From Areca catechu (taxonomy: Eukaryota; Streptophyta; Magnoliopsida; Arecales; Arecaceae): 64,000 nt of DNA. Below the pieces are notes generated by a model. That model was given only the letters and a program-made list of their open reading frames with translations, was not told the origin of the DNA and made no database searches. Positions 10,355-22,727 of this stretch are shown in pieces (position 1 is the first letter of the stretch; each line of letters begins with the position of its first letter). The position numbers and the translations under genes were made by a program. The stretch covers positions 28,023,501-28,087,500 of the forward strand of contig CM038043.1 in assembly GCA_021397845.1 (NCBI GenBank), given 5' to 3'.

Positions 10355-12256
10355 ATAGGTATACATTTATAGGGTACTCAAAGGAAATTAAAGATTATTT
10401 CTTCTACTATATCAATGAACACAAAGTATTCATTAGTAATAAGGTAGTCTTTTTGGAAAAGGAGTTCTTCGGAGAAGGAACTAATGCCTCTAAGGTTGAA
10501 CTTAAAGAAGTTCAACAGGTAGAAGAACCAACATAATTAACTGAGCCAAGTTAATCGAATTTGATTAGTTCAAACCTGGAGCCTATTGTAGAGGCAACCT
10601 TAAAGAGATCTGGTAGAGTACCATATCAACCAAATAGATACTATGATTTCTTAGTCCAAGATGGTGATTTTATTGAACTTGATGAAAATAATGAGGATTC
10701 GATCACCTACATGGATGCGATGTAGAGTTCCACTCTAAGAAATGGCTTGAAGCCATGAAATTTGAAATGGAGTTCATAGAGATCAATAGTGTGGACACTA
10801 GTTGATCTACCTGAAGGGATAAAATCCATTGGAAGCAAGTAGATTTTCAAAAAGAAAAGGGATATAGACGGGATAGTAGAGACCTATAAAGCCCATTAGG
10901 TTTCCAAGGGATATGTCAGCATTATAGTATTGACTATGACGAGACATTTTCTACCATGGCAATGCTCAAGTCCATTTAAATTATGCTTGCAATAGCAATG
11001 CATCTTGATTTTGGGATCTGGCAAATGGATGTCAAAACTGCTTTCCTAAATGAAGAGTTTGAAGAAGAGGTGTATATAATATAACCTCAAGGGTCCACAT
11101 CTACAGATAAATCAAAGGTGTACAAGCTTCATTGATCCATTTATGGATTAAAGCAGGCATCTCAGAGTTGGAACATGCATTTTGATAAGGTGATCAAAAT
11201 GTATGGCTTTGTTAAGAATGGCGAAGAGCCCTGTATGTATAAATAGGCTAATGGTTCAATAATTATATTTCTTGTTTTATATATGGATGACATTCTCTTA
11301 ATCAAGAATGACATTCCTGTAATGCAAGGAATAAAGGTTTGGCTATCATCCTAATTCTCCATGAAGGAATTGGAAGAAGCAACCTATATTCTTGGGATGA
11401 AGATCTATAGGGATAGATCTAAAAGGTTGCTAGGGTTGCCTCAATCGACGTATATTGATACTATGCTGAAGCGATTCACATGGTAAATTTTAAGAAAGAC
11501 TATCTTCTAATAGATCATAGAATTACTCTCTCCAGGAATTATTATCCAACAACTCCTCAAGATAGAGAGCATATGAGCAGGATTCCATATCCCAAGATAG
11601 TGAGATCTATTATGTATGCCACAATATGACGCGACCAGATATAGCATACTCACTAGGAGTAGTGAGTAGAACCAATCTATCCAGGTGAGAATCATTAAAA
11701 GGTCGTAAAAACTATTCTTAAGTATTTGAGAAATACTAAGGATCAATGGTTGGTTTATGGATATTCTAACTTAAAACTAGTCAGTTATACTACCAAGCTT
11801 TCAATCAGATTGGGATGATAGTAAAAGTATGTCGGGTTATGTCTTTACCCTTAATAGATGAGTTATTTGCTGGAAAGATCCAAGCAACATACCATGATTG
11901 ATTCTGTATGCGAGATAGAGTATATTGCAGCATCTGATACTGTAAAGGAAGCTGTATGGTTACAGAAGTTTATTATCGAGCTTGGAGTGGCATCCTTCAT
12001 ACATGGTTCAGTTGTTCTACATTGTGATAGCATTAGAGCCATTACTTAAGCAAAGGAACTAAAGGCATATCAGCGGATCAAGAATGTTTTGCATCACTAC
12101 CACCTTGTCCAAGAATTGTGGAATGAGGTGTGTCGACCTGTAGAAGATGATGGAAAGGAAAACCTAGCTGACCCATTTACTAAAGCCCTCGGAATCAAAG
12201 AATTCAACGAATAGAAGTAGAAGATGGGTATATGACATTATTCCGATTGGCTCTAA
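10355..12256 (+). pseudogene. G integrase end, reverse transcriptase and RNase H remnant
   Basis: Copia-type pol in the order integrase, RT, RNase H. Recognisable pieces are the post-integrase linker with SGRVPYQPNRYYDF, the RT start (LVDLPEGIKSIGSK), the catalytic LYMDDILLI near 11,275-11,302 (YVDD in the intact family), and the RNase H end with DSIRAIT and DPFTKALGIKEF. There are many stops and shifts, so only short stretches such as 11,858-12,049 remain open. It ends at DWL-stop, 12,254-12,256, as do A, B and D. Alignment to B places every piece. Confidence 0.85.
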
Positions 12257-12482
12257 TCTGAGTGGAAGTTGTTGGAAAAAGTATCCAAAAGCCAATTGTC
12301 TATATTATAGATGGTTGAGCTATTTTATAAAAGTATATGATTATTAATAAAATAAATTATATTTTTGGTAGCTCAATATTTTTTTTCATTTTTCTATGAA
12401 CTTAAATATGTTGAAGTCCTTAGAACTACATGATGGGGACATTATATCAAACATAGACTTCAATATTCATTTTATTCTCTAA

Positions 12483-13872
12483 GTCATGTGTTGGTCAATT
12501 TTGAGTCCTGTAAGAGAATTTAATTTTGAGTCTTGTAATAAGTTGAGGCAAGAAGTCCAATTGAGTCCAGTAAGTCCCTTGTCTCACCCTTATGAGTCCT
12601 ATAAGTATGTTACTAGTCATTGTAGGTTGTGTCCAGTACAAGTCCAGTTATACAAGAGGAGTACTGGCCAAAGTCTTCACCAGGACAACCAAAGTCTTCA
12701 CCAGGCCCTCCCAGAGTGAAGCAAGCCTAAGCCCATAAAGCTCCATATATGAAGATTCCAAGAATTACTTGATACCAAAAAATATTCTAGGCACCCCAGC
12801 CCAGGGTTTCCAATCCACCTGGAGGCCCATGCACCCATGCTTTGAAAACCATTCCCAAAGCCCAATGGAGGATGCCCCAATTGCTGCCCACATGCCCAAG
12901 TCCAAGCCAAATGGCGTCCAAGCCCAAGAGAAGGAGATTTGACAAAGTCCAAGGCCCTTTGACCAAGTCAAAGGAGCAGAAGGAAACCTATTCTAACTAG
13001 GAGCTTATATTTATTCCTACTTAAATTATGTACTCCTAATCCTTAGCAAAGTATGTATTCCTATCCTAACAAGGAGAGGGCATGGGAACATCTATAAAAA
13101 CCCCACCCCTCCCCCTCTTGTAAGAATAATCTTTATTCATGAAATCAAAACTTTGGTAAATTTTGTTCAAGGTTGTTCTTGTGTTCTTGTGTTGAGGTGT
13201 GAGTGTACTTATGAGCCCTAGTTCTTCCAAGCCCTAGCCGACCAAGCTTCCTTCATCCAAACCCTAAGACGCCCAAGGAGAAGAAGCCCTAGCTGACCTC
13301 AAGCAAGAAGCTTTCTTCCATCTTCCAGCTGCCAACTCCAGCACATCCTGCTTCTTCCATCTTTCAAACCCTAATTCCATCTTATTTTTTTTATTTGCTT
13401 TCTAGCTAACCCCTGACATTTGCAGGATCTCTCCAGTGCCATGCCCTTGGATGATGTCTTCCTTGCCTCTGAACACAACTAATAAAAAGTTGACTGATTC
13501 GCGGGACAATGACCAGATCATCTAGGCGTCGATCTGAGTTAGAGATATTTTCTACAGCATCAAGGCAATCATTGCTAGGTATGTAGACCCCATCCCACCT
13601 CACTTTTTCTGTTTTATTGAAGATTGAACATGCACCTAATAGGCCTTCTTAGACCTAGGATCCTTTAGTCTTTTTATTTCTTTGATAGTTCTAGCATGTG
13701 GGTAGGAATTCTAATTATTGCATGAAACCCTTAGTCTAGTCTTTTTTTCAGGAATAAATCAATAATATAATATGAAATCATTGTTTATTTTAATCTGATT
13801 TTCTTATACTTCTCATGTCATTTATCTGCATGCATCATGTTAGAGTTCCGTTCCTCATCATTACATTATTTC
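12483..13872 (+). mobile_element. Second copy of the solo LTR-like repeat, inside the G LTR
   Basis: It aligns in the plus orientation with the minus strand of 3,278-4,769. Shared features include the start TCATG, repeated 'gagtcctgtaa' phrases, TACAAGAGGAG, the block GGAGAGGGCATGGGAAC with a TATA box (TCTATAAAAACCCC, 13,090-13,103), CTCTTGTAAGAATAATC, and an end near ATCATGTTAGAGTTCC. The G LTR is continuous once it is removed. The right edge is uncertain by about 15 bases and the duplication is not clean (CTAAG versus TAAAG). Confidence 0.65.
13090..13103 (+). promoter_or_regulatory. TATA box of the second LTR-like repeat
   Basis: TCTATAAAAACCCC sits in the middle of the repeat and is followed by a C-rich stretch, matching the minus-strand box at 4,001-4,013 in the other copy. 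Confidence 0.6.
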
Positions 13873-16156
13873 ATTAAAGAAGGATTTATTGAGTAGTTCT
13901 TAAATTAGTTCACAATCAAATGATATATTGTTACCTAGGATAACAATATTTATCGAGAGTAGGGTATTGTGTGATATATAGGTTGGTTGTCCTCTTAACC
14001 AAGGAGTGTGAAAACATTAGTATGTCATACAGGTGAGTATAGGAGTACATCTCATTGAACAGTGACCAACTCTATGGAGAACTTTGCTATCAAGAGTATC
14101 TCATGAATGGGTATGGATATAAATGTCCCTCCGATTTGAGACTATCACGATGACTTAGCAAGCAATTCACTGTATTTTGGTACTAGACTACCTAGATTTT
14201 TTATCTAGTGATGGAAGATTTCTAGGTGCAGTCAAGTACTTATTAAGTCGGTGAAGTCAAGAAGGGATTGACCACTATATGTTACTAGAGTAAATTCTCG
14301 ACAGTATTTCAATTTAGCAAAACCTAGGCCCGGGTAATCCTAGTGTGGAGTCATGGGATTTAGCATGTTGAGACATATTTGAATGCACTTATTTGGAGTT
14401 TGCAGTAGACTCTGAGTTCATCTTGAGCATTAGGTCAAAGAGATGAATTATATGGTAACCATAGCCTGCATTCATAAATGTTGCTTGGCCATCATTCAAC
14501 CTATTTGGGCATCGAGCACCATTGCTAGATGGTCGCATCGATTAGCTCAAGAAATCATTTTTGAGCTACTAGCTTAAGGTTCGAACCTTTGAGGTCACAC
14601 ATAATAGATGTTTCCAGTTGATCATGATGGCTAATCGATGATAGAGAATTGTCTAATAGCAAAATTATAAATATGATCAACAATTTACCATATACAAAAA
14701 TTATAAATAAATAAATAAATATTAATTAATATTAAGAATATTAATTAGTAATTGGATTTTTAATTGAGTGAAAAGATTTGGTCAAATCTACTTGAATTTG
14801 GTTCAATTAGATTTTACTAGATTAGGTTATTCCATGATCTAATCATTAAGAAATATTAATCTTAATTTAATTTAAATTTAAACTTGATTAATTAAACTTA
14901 AGTTAGAGCCTAATTAGATTAGGTTCAAGCTATTTGAATTTATCAAACCAAATTAAATTGAGATTAGAATTAAATTTGTCTAAGTCAAACTAGGAACCTA
15001 GTTTTTTTCCTTGTGCCATTTTATTTTCCATGCAAAATGAACTTTTGCATGAAGAACCTCCATGCCAAAACATGATTATCACCCTTCCTATTATCTATTC
15101 TGATTGAAATTAAGCGAAGAAAGATTTTTAAAAAGGATTTTGAATATATTTTTGCATCTAGTTTGATCGAGTCAAAATTAATTCTTGTGCCCCTTCTTTC
15201 TTCATGAATTTTCTGATTTTTTGCATGAAGTCTTCTTCATGAAAAATGTGTTTTGACACCTTATCTTAATCCCTTTTTAAGTTAGGATAGTTTTAGATAA
15301 ATTTTAGAATTTATTTGAATTGATTTGAATTTAAATTGAATGAGTTTTGAATGAATCAAACCATTAGTCCAAATGAAACTTCTAAACCTATCCTAATATC
15401 TCATCCTAATACCCATGCCACTATTTTTATTAGATTTTTCTTGGTTTGCATGAGAATAAGAGAAGGATTTTTGTGGGCTTTCAGATTAGAAATACCAAAA
15501 AAAAACTAAGAGTAGGGTGTGAAAACTAGTTAAACATGGGAGTTCCTTCTTGGCCCCAAGGAGAAGAGAGAAAGAAAGAAAGGAAAAAAAAATAGAAAAA
15601 AATAGTTTGGTTATTTTTCTTTCTTGACCTGATCCTCCTCATCCCACATCTCCTCATCCTCTTGGAGGACTCAAGAAAAATTCAAAAAAGGATTTTAGAT
15701 TAGCCATCCATAGCCTTGACACGAAGATAGCATTCTAGGAAAAGTAATTTCTCAAGACTTCATGTGAACTTTTTATAGAGGCTGGATACCTTGTACGGCT
15801 ATGAGATGATGTCCAGACCTTCTACCATGCTCCATCAGTAGTGGTGTTCATCAACCTACAATATGGTATGGGATTCAATCCTATTTATGTTTGTAGATTA
15901 GATCTATAGCATGCATCGATTAGATCGATGCATGTTGATTTTAATTTCAGCATCTATACTCTATTTATATCTTATCATGATCCTACAAGATAGGTTTTTA
16001 GAATTATTCTAATGTATGATTTAGTGATTAAAATTATTTTTAATCTAATATACTTCCACTAGTTATAAAAAAATTCATGCATCAAACCTTGTCCTAATTT
16101 TTCAATAGCTCTTAGTATAGATTGTTTTATTAGGCTTACAATCTAAAACCCTTTCA

Positions 16157-18412
16157 GCCAATTCCTGGCTTAAACATACCTAACTTCAATCCCCAATTGA
16201 AGTAGGTAACAAGAAACAAAAAAGAGCAACAAAAGTATAAAGCTCCTTGAAAAGAGCAAGAATAAAACACTCATGTACAAAAGAATGAAACTTCTAGGAA
16301 TCTATGGAAGCTTCAATGCTTAACTCCTTGTTTGGAAGCTAATGATTGAAGGAATGTTTTAGGTGGTTTAGACTTGGAGCTCTCAAATCAATACTTTGGC
16401 TTTATTTTCTTGTTCTTGATAATACATGAAATATTTTGAAAGAAGTACTAGTGCAAGCATGCTAAATTTCTGGGTTTCTAAAGTCCTAGTGGAAGCATAT
16501 TTGAAACTCTTTCGAATAAAAGCATGCAAATCAATAAAAAATATATCCAAGGATCTATCTATATCATGCTGATTAGAATTTCATCATATGAACTCAAATC
16601 TTTATAAAAAAAGAGGAATGAAAAATCAACATACTTTGATTGCTATTCCTTCTTTCAACCATGATTGGATTGGATCTGGCAGATTCATTGAGTTTTTCTA
16701 GAACTGCATACGCACCCAGCCTCAACTGATATCTACACGGGGATGACCCTGATTAACCCTCCAAGGCTGTCAGGGTGCTAGCTTCTTGCAAGCCTCTCCT
16801 CTGGCTTGGATTTGGACTTTCCTTCAAGACAATCTCGAGGAACAAAGCTGCAACCTTTACAGCCTTCACATGAACTCTCCATGCAATCAGACGGTACTTC
16901 TTCTCGAACACCAAAAAAGAAGAAAAACTATTTTTCCTTCATCGTACCTCTCTAAGCTCTCTTCTCTAGGAAGTCCCTTGGGCGTTGATTAACAAGAAGA
17001 AGAAGGAAAAATGGACGACACAAAACAAGGCTGTGGCTAGGTATGGAATAAGATCAAGAATAGCACTCAGCCTTTTTACTTTCCCCTTTTATGATTTTTG
17101 TTGCACACCCACGCCCCTTTTCTCACACCAACTCCAAATAAGAAGAATCTCTGATCAGGTAAGAATCCAACAAAATTTGAATGTCATTCAAATAGGAAAG
17201 CATTTGGCATTGAGAAAGAAATAGATGGAAACTTGCGGGAGAAACTTTTGATGCACCAGTTTTTCCTTTTATGAGTTATTTGTCACACAAATAAGAACCT
17301 CCACATCTCATATTCAGATGAAATCTATCTTAAATAGATTATAAATCAAGTAGGAATCTTAATTAATATAAGTTTTATCCCAAAGGGGAGATAGAGATCT
17401 AGAGAGAAGGGGCACCAACCTTGGCGCGTCTTCTTTCAATTTCTACACACACCTAAAATATTATACTACACAAACTCCATACGAACATATATAATTCCAT
17501 AAGATTCAAAGCATGATTAAGCCCAATCCAATTAGGTTTAGATGTCCTATTTTATATAAATTTAATTTGATTCAAATCACATCAAATTCAAACATGATTT
17601 GAATCAAATTAGAAAAAGCTATCAACCCTATTCCAAATAGGATTGAAATCCAAATCCAACTAGAATTCTTAAACTTAATTAAGTCAAACCCAATTAAATT
17701 AAATATTATTTAAATTAATTAAGACTTGATTCAAAATTTAATTAAGTCCATTAATATTGTAACTCTTGCAATTAAGTTCCTGGTACTAAAATAATAGGTG
17801 CTAAAATTGGCAGGTGCCAAAATTAGCAGTGCTAAAATTGGTAGGTACTAAATTTGTAACCTTTACAAATTTAGAAGTTTTTAAATTTGATCTAAGCTTT
17901 GATCAGGTCAAGCCTCTATTATGTGTGATCCCTCAGGTTTCATTCTATCTCGTAGTAAGATGTACTATGATCTCTATCAGAGTATCATCAAAACTTTTTT
18001 GATGGACTAGAATAATTCCAGCTCAACCCTAACATGGATCAATGATCTGAAAATGATGCAAGTGAGTTTCTACAGTCCACCAATGATACCTAGTAGTATA
18101 TAGTAACAACTTAGTAGAATAAAAAGATGAACCCTTAGATGTAGTTACCGTATTATCAAGTTTCTCTATTGAGAGTCTTGATAGGATGTAGCTACAGTAA
18201 TGTCTAGTTTCAGAATGTACAAAATTCTACTCTCAAGGTTTCTAATGAGTATTTTTTACTTCTCAACATCTTTAAATAGCTATAAATGACTAAGAACTAA
18301 TAAGAAAACACTTGAAGAAGTATAAAAGAGGGGATTAAAGTCAAAGGACCAATATTCTTGAGAGGATTCCTTGCTAATTATTGCAAATAAGAGAAAATTC
18401 AAGTACTGTCAC
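16157..18412. other. Unassigned AT-rich DNA, probably diverged LTR material
   Basis: No protein domain is recognisable. A block near 16,700-16,790 (GGTGCTAGCTTCTTGCAAGCC) loosely recalls the minus-strand LTR sequence at 42,940-42,970, and 17,786-17,860 holds a short degenerate repeat of 'gtgctaaaattggcag'. The stretch at 18,280-18,410 resembles the TATA-to-leader part of the C-family LTR ('ctataaatgac'). The most economical reading is one or two old LTR remnants, but I cannot fix ends or family. Confidence 0.35.
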
Positions 18413-19640
18413 CTGAATGAAATAATAGTGCTCAAAAATCAATCATATTCTTATGTAATGAGAGACTTTTCTATAAAATTCTCTTGACTCATGTATGATA
18501 TTATATTAATAAAAGATATTTTGATTCATCATATGCTGTATCTTATACCATTTTATTTTAAGATTATGATGAACCCCATAGATTAGGATAATGAATTTTG
18601 GATTATGATGAAGTACATAATAGTGAGATCTAAGTTTCTAATAATCCTAATCTAAAATATTTCCAGTCGTAGGATCATCGCATCAAGGATCGATGTTTCC
18701 AAAAAGATTGGCACATCTTATATATGCTCCATGGAGAGAGGGTTGGTCTTATGACCACTTGTGTAGGGATACTAATATAAGGATGTAGGTTCTCATTAGG
18801 AAATAAGTTCACTGAATTGATCCATCATGAGACATCTTATGGAAGTCTTACTTACTCGTCAAAAAATGATTCTCTTAGTGGGAGTTGTGCAAGTGATCAT
18901 TTGATTTAAGATCATTATAGAATCTTGTATACATGAATCCATATTTTGGTTCATACTCATTCATGACTTAGTCATATACGGAGTATTCATGGATATGTGA
19001 ATTGCTTATGAAGGTTATGAGTAGGTCAACAATGAATTGATCACTCTTAGTAAAAGGAGGATTTATCCTATGTAATCTTATCAAATGAAAACTCAAGAAG
19101 TCTTTGATCAAAGTAGAATGATATTAGAAATGGTTTCTAATCTTTTATTAACTGAGTCTTCATTAGTGATTTGAGATTCGAATGAATAAAGTATTAGAAT
19201 TTGACAATTTTCCATACCTATCATTTATTCAGGATAAAGGGAGATCAAAAAATTGAATTGCATGGTAACTTATCACTGAAGGGTATTGTTGCCACCAAGA
19301 TCACCATGGCCTATAGCTCTAACATGGTGTAGACTTATCGGGCTCTCGTTAGGCACTCGGTCCTCTTATGGCGGGGCTTGTAAAAAAGAGGAGACCCGGG
19401 TCGGGGATTCCGATAGGGACACTCCAACGATCAAGTCAGTTTGGGATAATTAAGGGAAATAGAACCTCTATGATAAAAATCTTGGGGACTCTCCGTGTAG
19501 AGGATGAAAGATGGAATGAAAATGAAAAGATAGGGTCGAGTAGGGATCAGAGAGCTGGGAGGTTCTCTTGGCTGGTTCCTTGCCCGTTTGCACTCTGAGT
19601 CTTACCAGTTGCCTCTCTCCTCCCTCAGGGATCCTTTCTT

Positions 19641-19653
19641 CTATTTTTATATG
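19641..19653 (-). promoter_or_regulatory. TATA box of the solo Tat LTR
   Basis: The minus strand reads CATATAAAAATAG. It lies downstream of the tandem array in the reading direction of the LTR, so the array belongs to the U3 region. Confidence 0.55.
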
Positions 19654-20339
19654 AGTATGAGTGGCCCAGACCAAGCCTGGGGCTTCATTGAGATGTCCCT
19701 TTCCTTGTATCCCTTTCTGGAGGGGTTCTCCTTTATTTGTAGCCTCCCCCTATCAGATCGATCCTTTGGAGGAGATCCTTCTATTTGGGGGTGATCGCCA
19801 GCGTAGTACAGATCTTGTACCTCTGGTGGTGCATTTTTTTATGGGAGGGGCGGGCGCCATGCCGCTAAGCCCCAAACCATGGTGGAGCATTTCTATTTTA
19901 GGAGGGACCGTCAGAGTGTTGCAAGGTTTGTGGCCTTAATGGATACTCCTCTTGAAGGAGGTTCAGGTTGCGTGTCATAAGGATAGTGTCCTCCATTGTA
20001 CAGTTATTGATGTGGCGGTGTGCCACAGGGTGTGAAGCCTGGCGGGGCATGCTTTGCGTAGGACATGCGGGTGGCATGTTGCAGGGTTTGAATTTCTCAG
20101 TAGGGCATGTACCACTTCTAGGGGGTCGTAGGTAGCTATAAATTTCCATGCCACAGTCTATATCTTTGCTAGTCCTTTCTACCGCTGGCGGGAACTCCAA
20201 ACTTGGCAGGAGGAGAGGGGGAGCCCAATCTAGAGAGCCTGACTTTGGAAGCGGGAGCATGACCTCTGCTAGGTGCATGATCCCGGATAAGGGGGCCAAC
20301 TTCGGAGGGCATGGGCATGACTTCGGCTAGGCACCCGAC

Positions 20340-21100
20340 CCCGGATGTGGGGGATCGCCTTGGCATGCATGAACACAACCCCAGCCGGAAGCTGACCTCA
20401 GACGAAGGGCTTGCCCTATAAGCATGACCCTGGCTAGGAGCTAACCTCGAATGGTGTGCTCGCATTGGGATGCATGAGCACAATCCCAGTCGGGAGCTGA
20501 TCATAGGTGGAGGGCTCGCCCTATGAGCATGACTGTGGCTGGGAGCTGATCTCGGATGGAGGGATCATTTTGGATCGCATGAGCATGACCCTGCTGGGAG
20601 CTGACCTCAAACGGAGGGCTCGTCCTATGAGCATAACCCTGACTGGGAGTTGATCTTGGACAAAGAGCTCGCCTTGGCATGCATGAGCATGACCCCGGCC
20701 AGGAGCTGACCTCAAACAGAGGGCTCGCCCTATGAGCATGACCCCGACTAGGAGCTAACCTCAGATAGAGGGCTCGCCTTGGCATGCATGAGCATGACCC
20801 CAGCTGGGAGCTGACCTCAAATGGAGGGCTCGCCCTATAAGCATGACCCCGGCTAGGAGCTGACCTTGGACGGAGGGCTCGCCTTGGCACACATGAGCAT
20901 GACCCCGGCCAAGAGCTAACCTCAGGCAGAGGGCTCGCCCTATGAGCATGACCCCGGTTGGGAGCTGACCTCGGATAGAGGGCTCGCCTTGGGTCACATG
21001 AGCACAACCCTGACCGGGAGCTGACCTCAAATAGAGGGCTCATCCTATGAGCACAACCACGAATGGGAGCTGACCTCGGACAGAAGGCATGCCTTGGGTC
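20340..21100 (-). repeat. 105-bp dimeric tandem array in the solo LTR
   Basis: About seven copies of a 105-bp unit. Each unit is two related halves of 49 and 56 bp that share AGCATGACCCCGG, GGAGCTGACCTC and GAGGGCTCGCC. One half ends CCTATG and the other ends TTGGCATGCATG. Long open frames on both strands here are by-products of the repeat period (105 = 3 x 35) and are not genes. Confidence 0.9.
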
Positions 21101-22710
21101 TTTATTTGAGCACCGCATCCAGGTGGCACTTTTCATCCACGCGAAACCATCTATCGCCAACATAGGCTCCACATCAGCGGTTGTGCCACATCAGGTATTT
21201 TAATAATTTCTATCAAATTCTCATCTTCTAGGTAGGCATGATACATTACTAGATATCAATCATATTTTATAGATTTTCATAAATTAAATTGATTGAATTA
21301 ATGAGTCAAATTGAAAGATGGTTCAAATTGGCAACTAGGGTTAGCTCGATTTGACCTATTTCGATTAGTTGATTTTTAATCGAACTAAATTGACATAAAC
21401 CTAGACCTACTAGATGTGGATCCAAAGGATCATACATATTAAGGAATTGATCAAGAAAGTCAATTATATTTTTATTAAGGTGATAAGATCCTAATTGGCT
21501 AGCTAATTAATATACTAGCATATATTGGTTAACCTAACTCCTAACCTAATTGATTTGGATTTAAATGCTTGCTATTTGGGCTAACTAATTTGAGTAGAAC
21601 TTAAATTGGATTGAGCCTTAAGTGGGGTAGCCGAATTGATATTTTCTTGATTTTATAACCCTTATCCATGCCGAGAACTAAGAGTCCTAAGGGCTTTGGA
21701 CTCTTGGCACCAATATTTGCATGCATACAATTCAAGGGGCGCAGAAGGACCAAGAGTCCTTCTATAATTAAATTACTTTTTTATTGATAAAGTTTAGCCC
21801 GATCCTCTCTCCTTCATGTCTATTTGGATTGGTTTTGACCAGTCAAATGGATAATTTTTGGATGTGAATTCCATGTAGGTACATGAAAAGTTACGATGCT
21901 TAGTTTATATGGCACATAAAATGGATAAGAGTCCTTCTGATTATTAATCACTTTTTTCTTGATAAGCCTCTCTTGATTATACACCTACTGAATGCTTTGA
22001 CCAGATCTTAAGCCAAGTAGAAGGATTGAAAAAATATAAGTTTTTGCAAAAAGTTATGATAAACAACTCTTGGCATAAATATGTTGTGAAACACCATATG
22101 TTTACGGTTTCATTTAATACCTTTCTGTTAAGAGACTCCTTATGCTTGAAGGGTCTCATCTAATATGTTAAATATTAGATTAAGGATTGAAAAAAAGATG
22201 TTTTTAGTGCCTTCTCTCTAACTATTTAAAGGCTTCGGTGATTAAAAGAAAGGCATCCAAATCTATCCCGACAACTCTCTTCTTTTCCTTGTTAGGATAC
22301 GTCTATTATTTTAAGACAAGTTTTCCATTTTAAGACAAGGACTTAGGAAGAGAATTAAAAATAAAAATATGATAGTAAGAGAAGTTTTGAAAAGGTTTTG
22401 AAATACTCTTCAAGAGGATAAAGGTTCTAGCAAGAGAGAAAGGCTACCGGGAGAAGTTTCTAATCAAGCAAGCAAATAGTAGGAGTGCTTTTTTGATCCA
22501 GTTCCTATATGGATCACCTCTGGAAGGAATACACTTGTGTGCCTAGTGGAATAAAAGATAGTAGTGTTATAGGTATTCTCCCATATCCTAATGTATTGCC
22601 TTGTTAGTTGATATAATCAAGGGGTTCTATATCTAGGATTTCGGTTGACTAGGGTTTAAGGTTTAAAAGTTTTTGAAACCAGTCTTCTACTGCACAACTG
22701 TAACCCAGTA

Positions 22711-22727
22711 ATAGTATCAAAGCCACC
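22711..22727 (+). other. Degenerate primer-binding site of D
   Basis: ATAGTATCAAAGCCACC directly after the LTR resembles the tRNA-iMet-complementary site TGGTATCAGAGCC seen intact at 29,232, with several changes. It supports the 5' LTR boundary. Confidence 0.65.

Larger units (their letters stand above)
10355..16156 (+). mobile_element. Degenerate Ty1/copia element G, 3' part
   Basis: The sequence begins inside integrase (YTFIGYSKE), continues through RT and RNase H to a stop at 12,254-12,256, and ends in a 3' LTR whose ends match the LTRs at 26,892 and 34,702 (TGTTGG ... CTTTCA). The 5' half lies outside the window, on the far side of F. It is of the same lineage as A/B and D but more diverged, and probably the oldest of these. 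Two later insertions are seen: F at its left break and an LTR-like repeat inside its LTR. Confidence 0.85.
12270..16156 (+). repeat. 3' LTR of G, interrupted
   Basis: It begins TGTTGGAAAAAGTATCC and ends CCCTTTCA. Landmarks shared with the LTR at 26,892 include the 'taataaaataaa' stretch near 12,340, the ATATTGTTACC region near 13,925, the 'ctaccta-gattttt' inverted motif near 14,190 and the CCCGGGTAATCCTAGTG block near 14,330. After removal of the insertion at 12,483-13,872 the LTR is about 2.5 kb, close to the 2.34 kb of its relative. The AT-rich second half (14,680-15,500) is strongly diverged. Confidence 0.75.
19287..21193 (-). mobile_element. Solo LTR of a Tat-type gypsy element
   Basis: The minus strand runs TGATGTGGCACAACC to GGTGGCAACA, matching the LTR ends of F and E. 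The 5-bp direct repeat GGTAT flanks it (19,282-19,286 and 21,194-21,198). It has no internal domain, so it is a solo LTR produced by LTR-LTR recombination. It shares with E the phrase 'gatcaagtcagt' (19,431 and 53,842) and carries its own U3 tandem array. It is 1,907 bp long. Confidence 0.9.
18418..22710 (+). repeat. 5' LTR of D, split by a solo gypsy LTR
   Basis: It matches 39,108-41,466 throughout: 'cttatgtaa', 'ctcttgactcatgtatgatatta', 'aataaaagatattttgattca', the GGATCATC-CAGGGATCGATG block, and the end GTCTTCTACTGCACAACTG. The two LTRs differ at many positions, so D is old. The interrupting element (19,287-21,193) is flanked by a 5-bp duplication, and the 3' LTR shows the uninterrupted site near 39,970-39,985. 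Confidence 0.85.

Noticed and set aside
20501..21172. 223-codon minus-strand frame with repeated peptide
   Set aside because: It is translation of the 105-bp tandem array (105 is a multiple of 3) in a solo LTR; there is no start context or domain.
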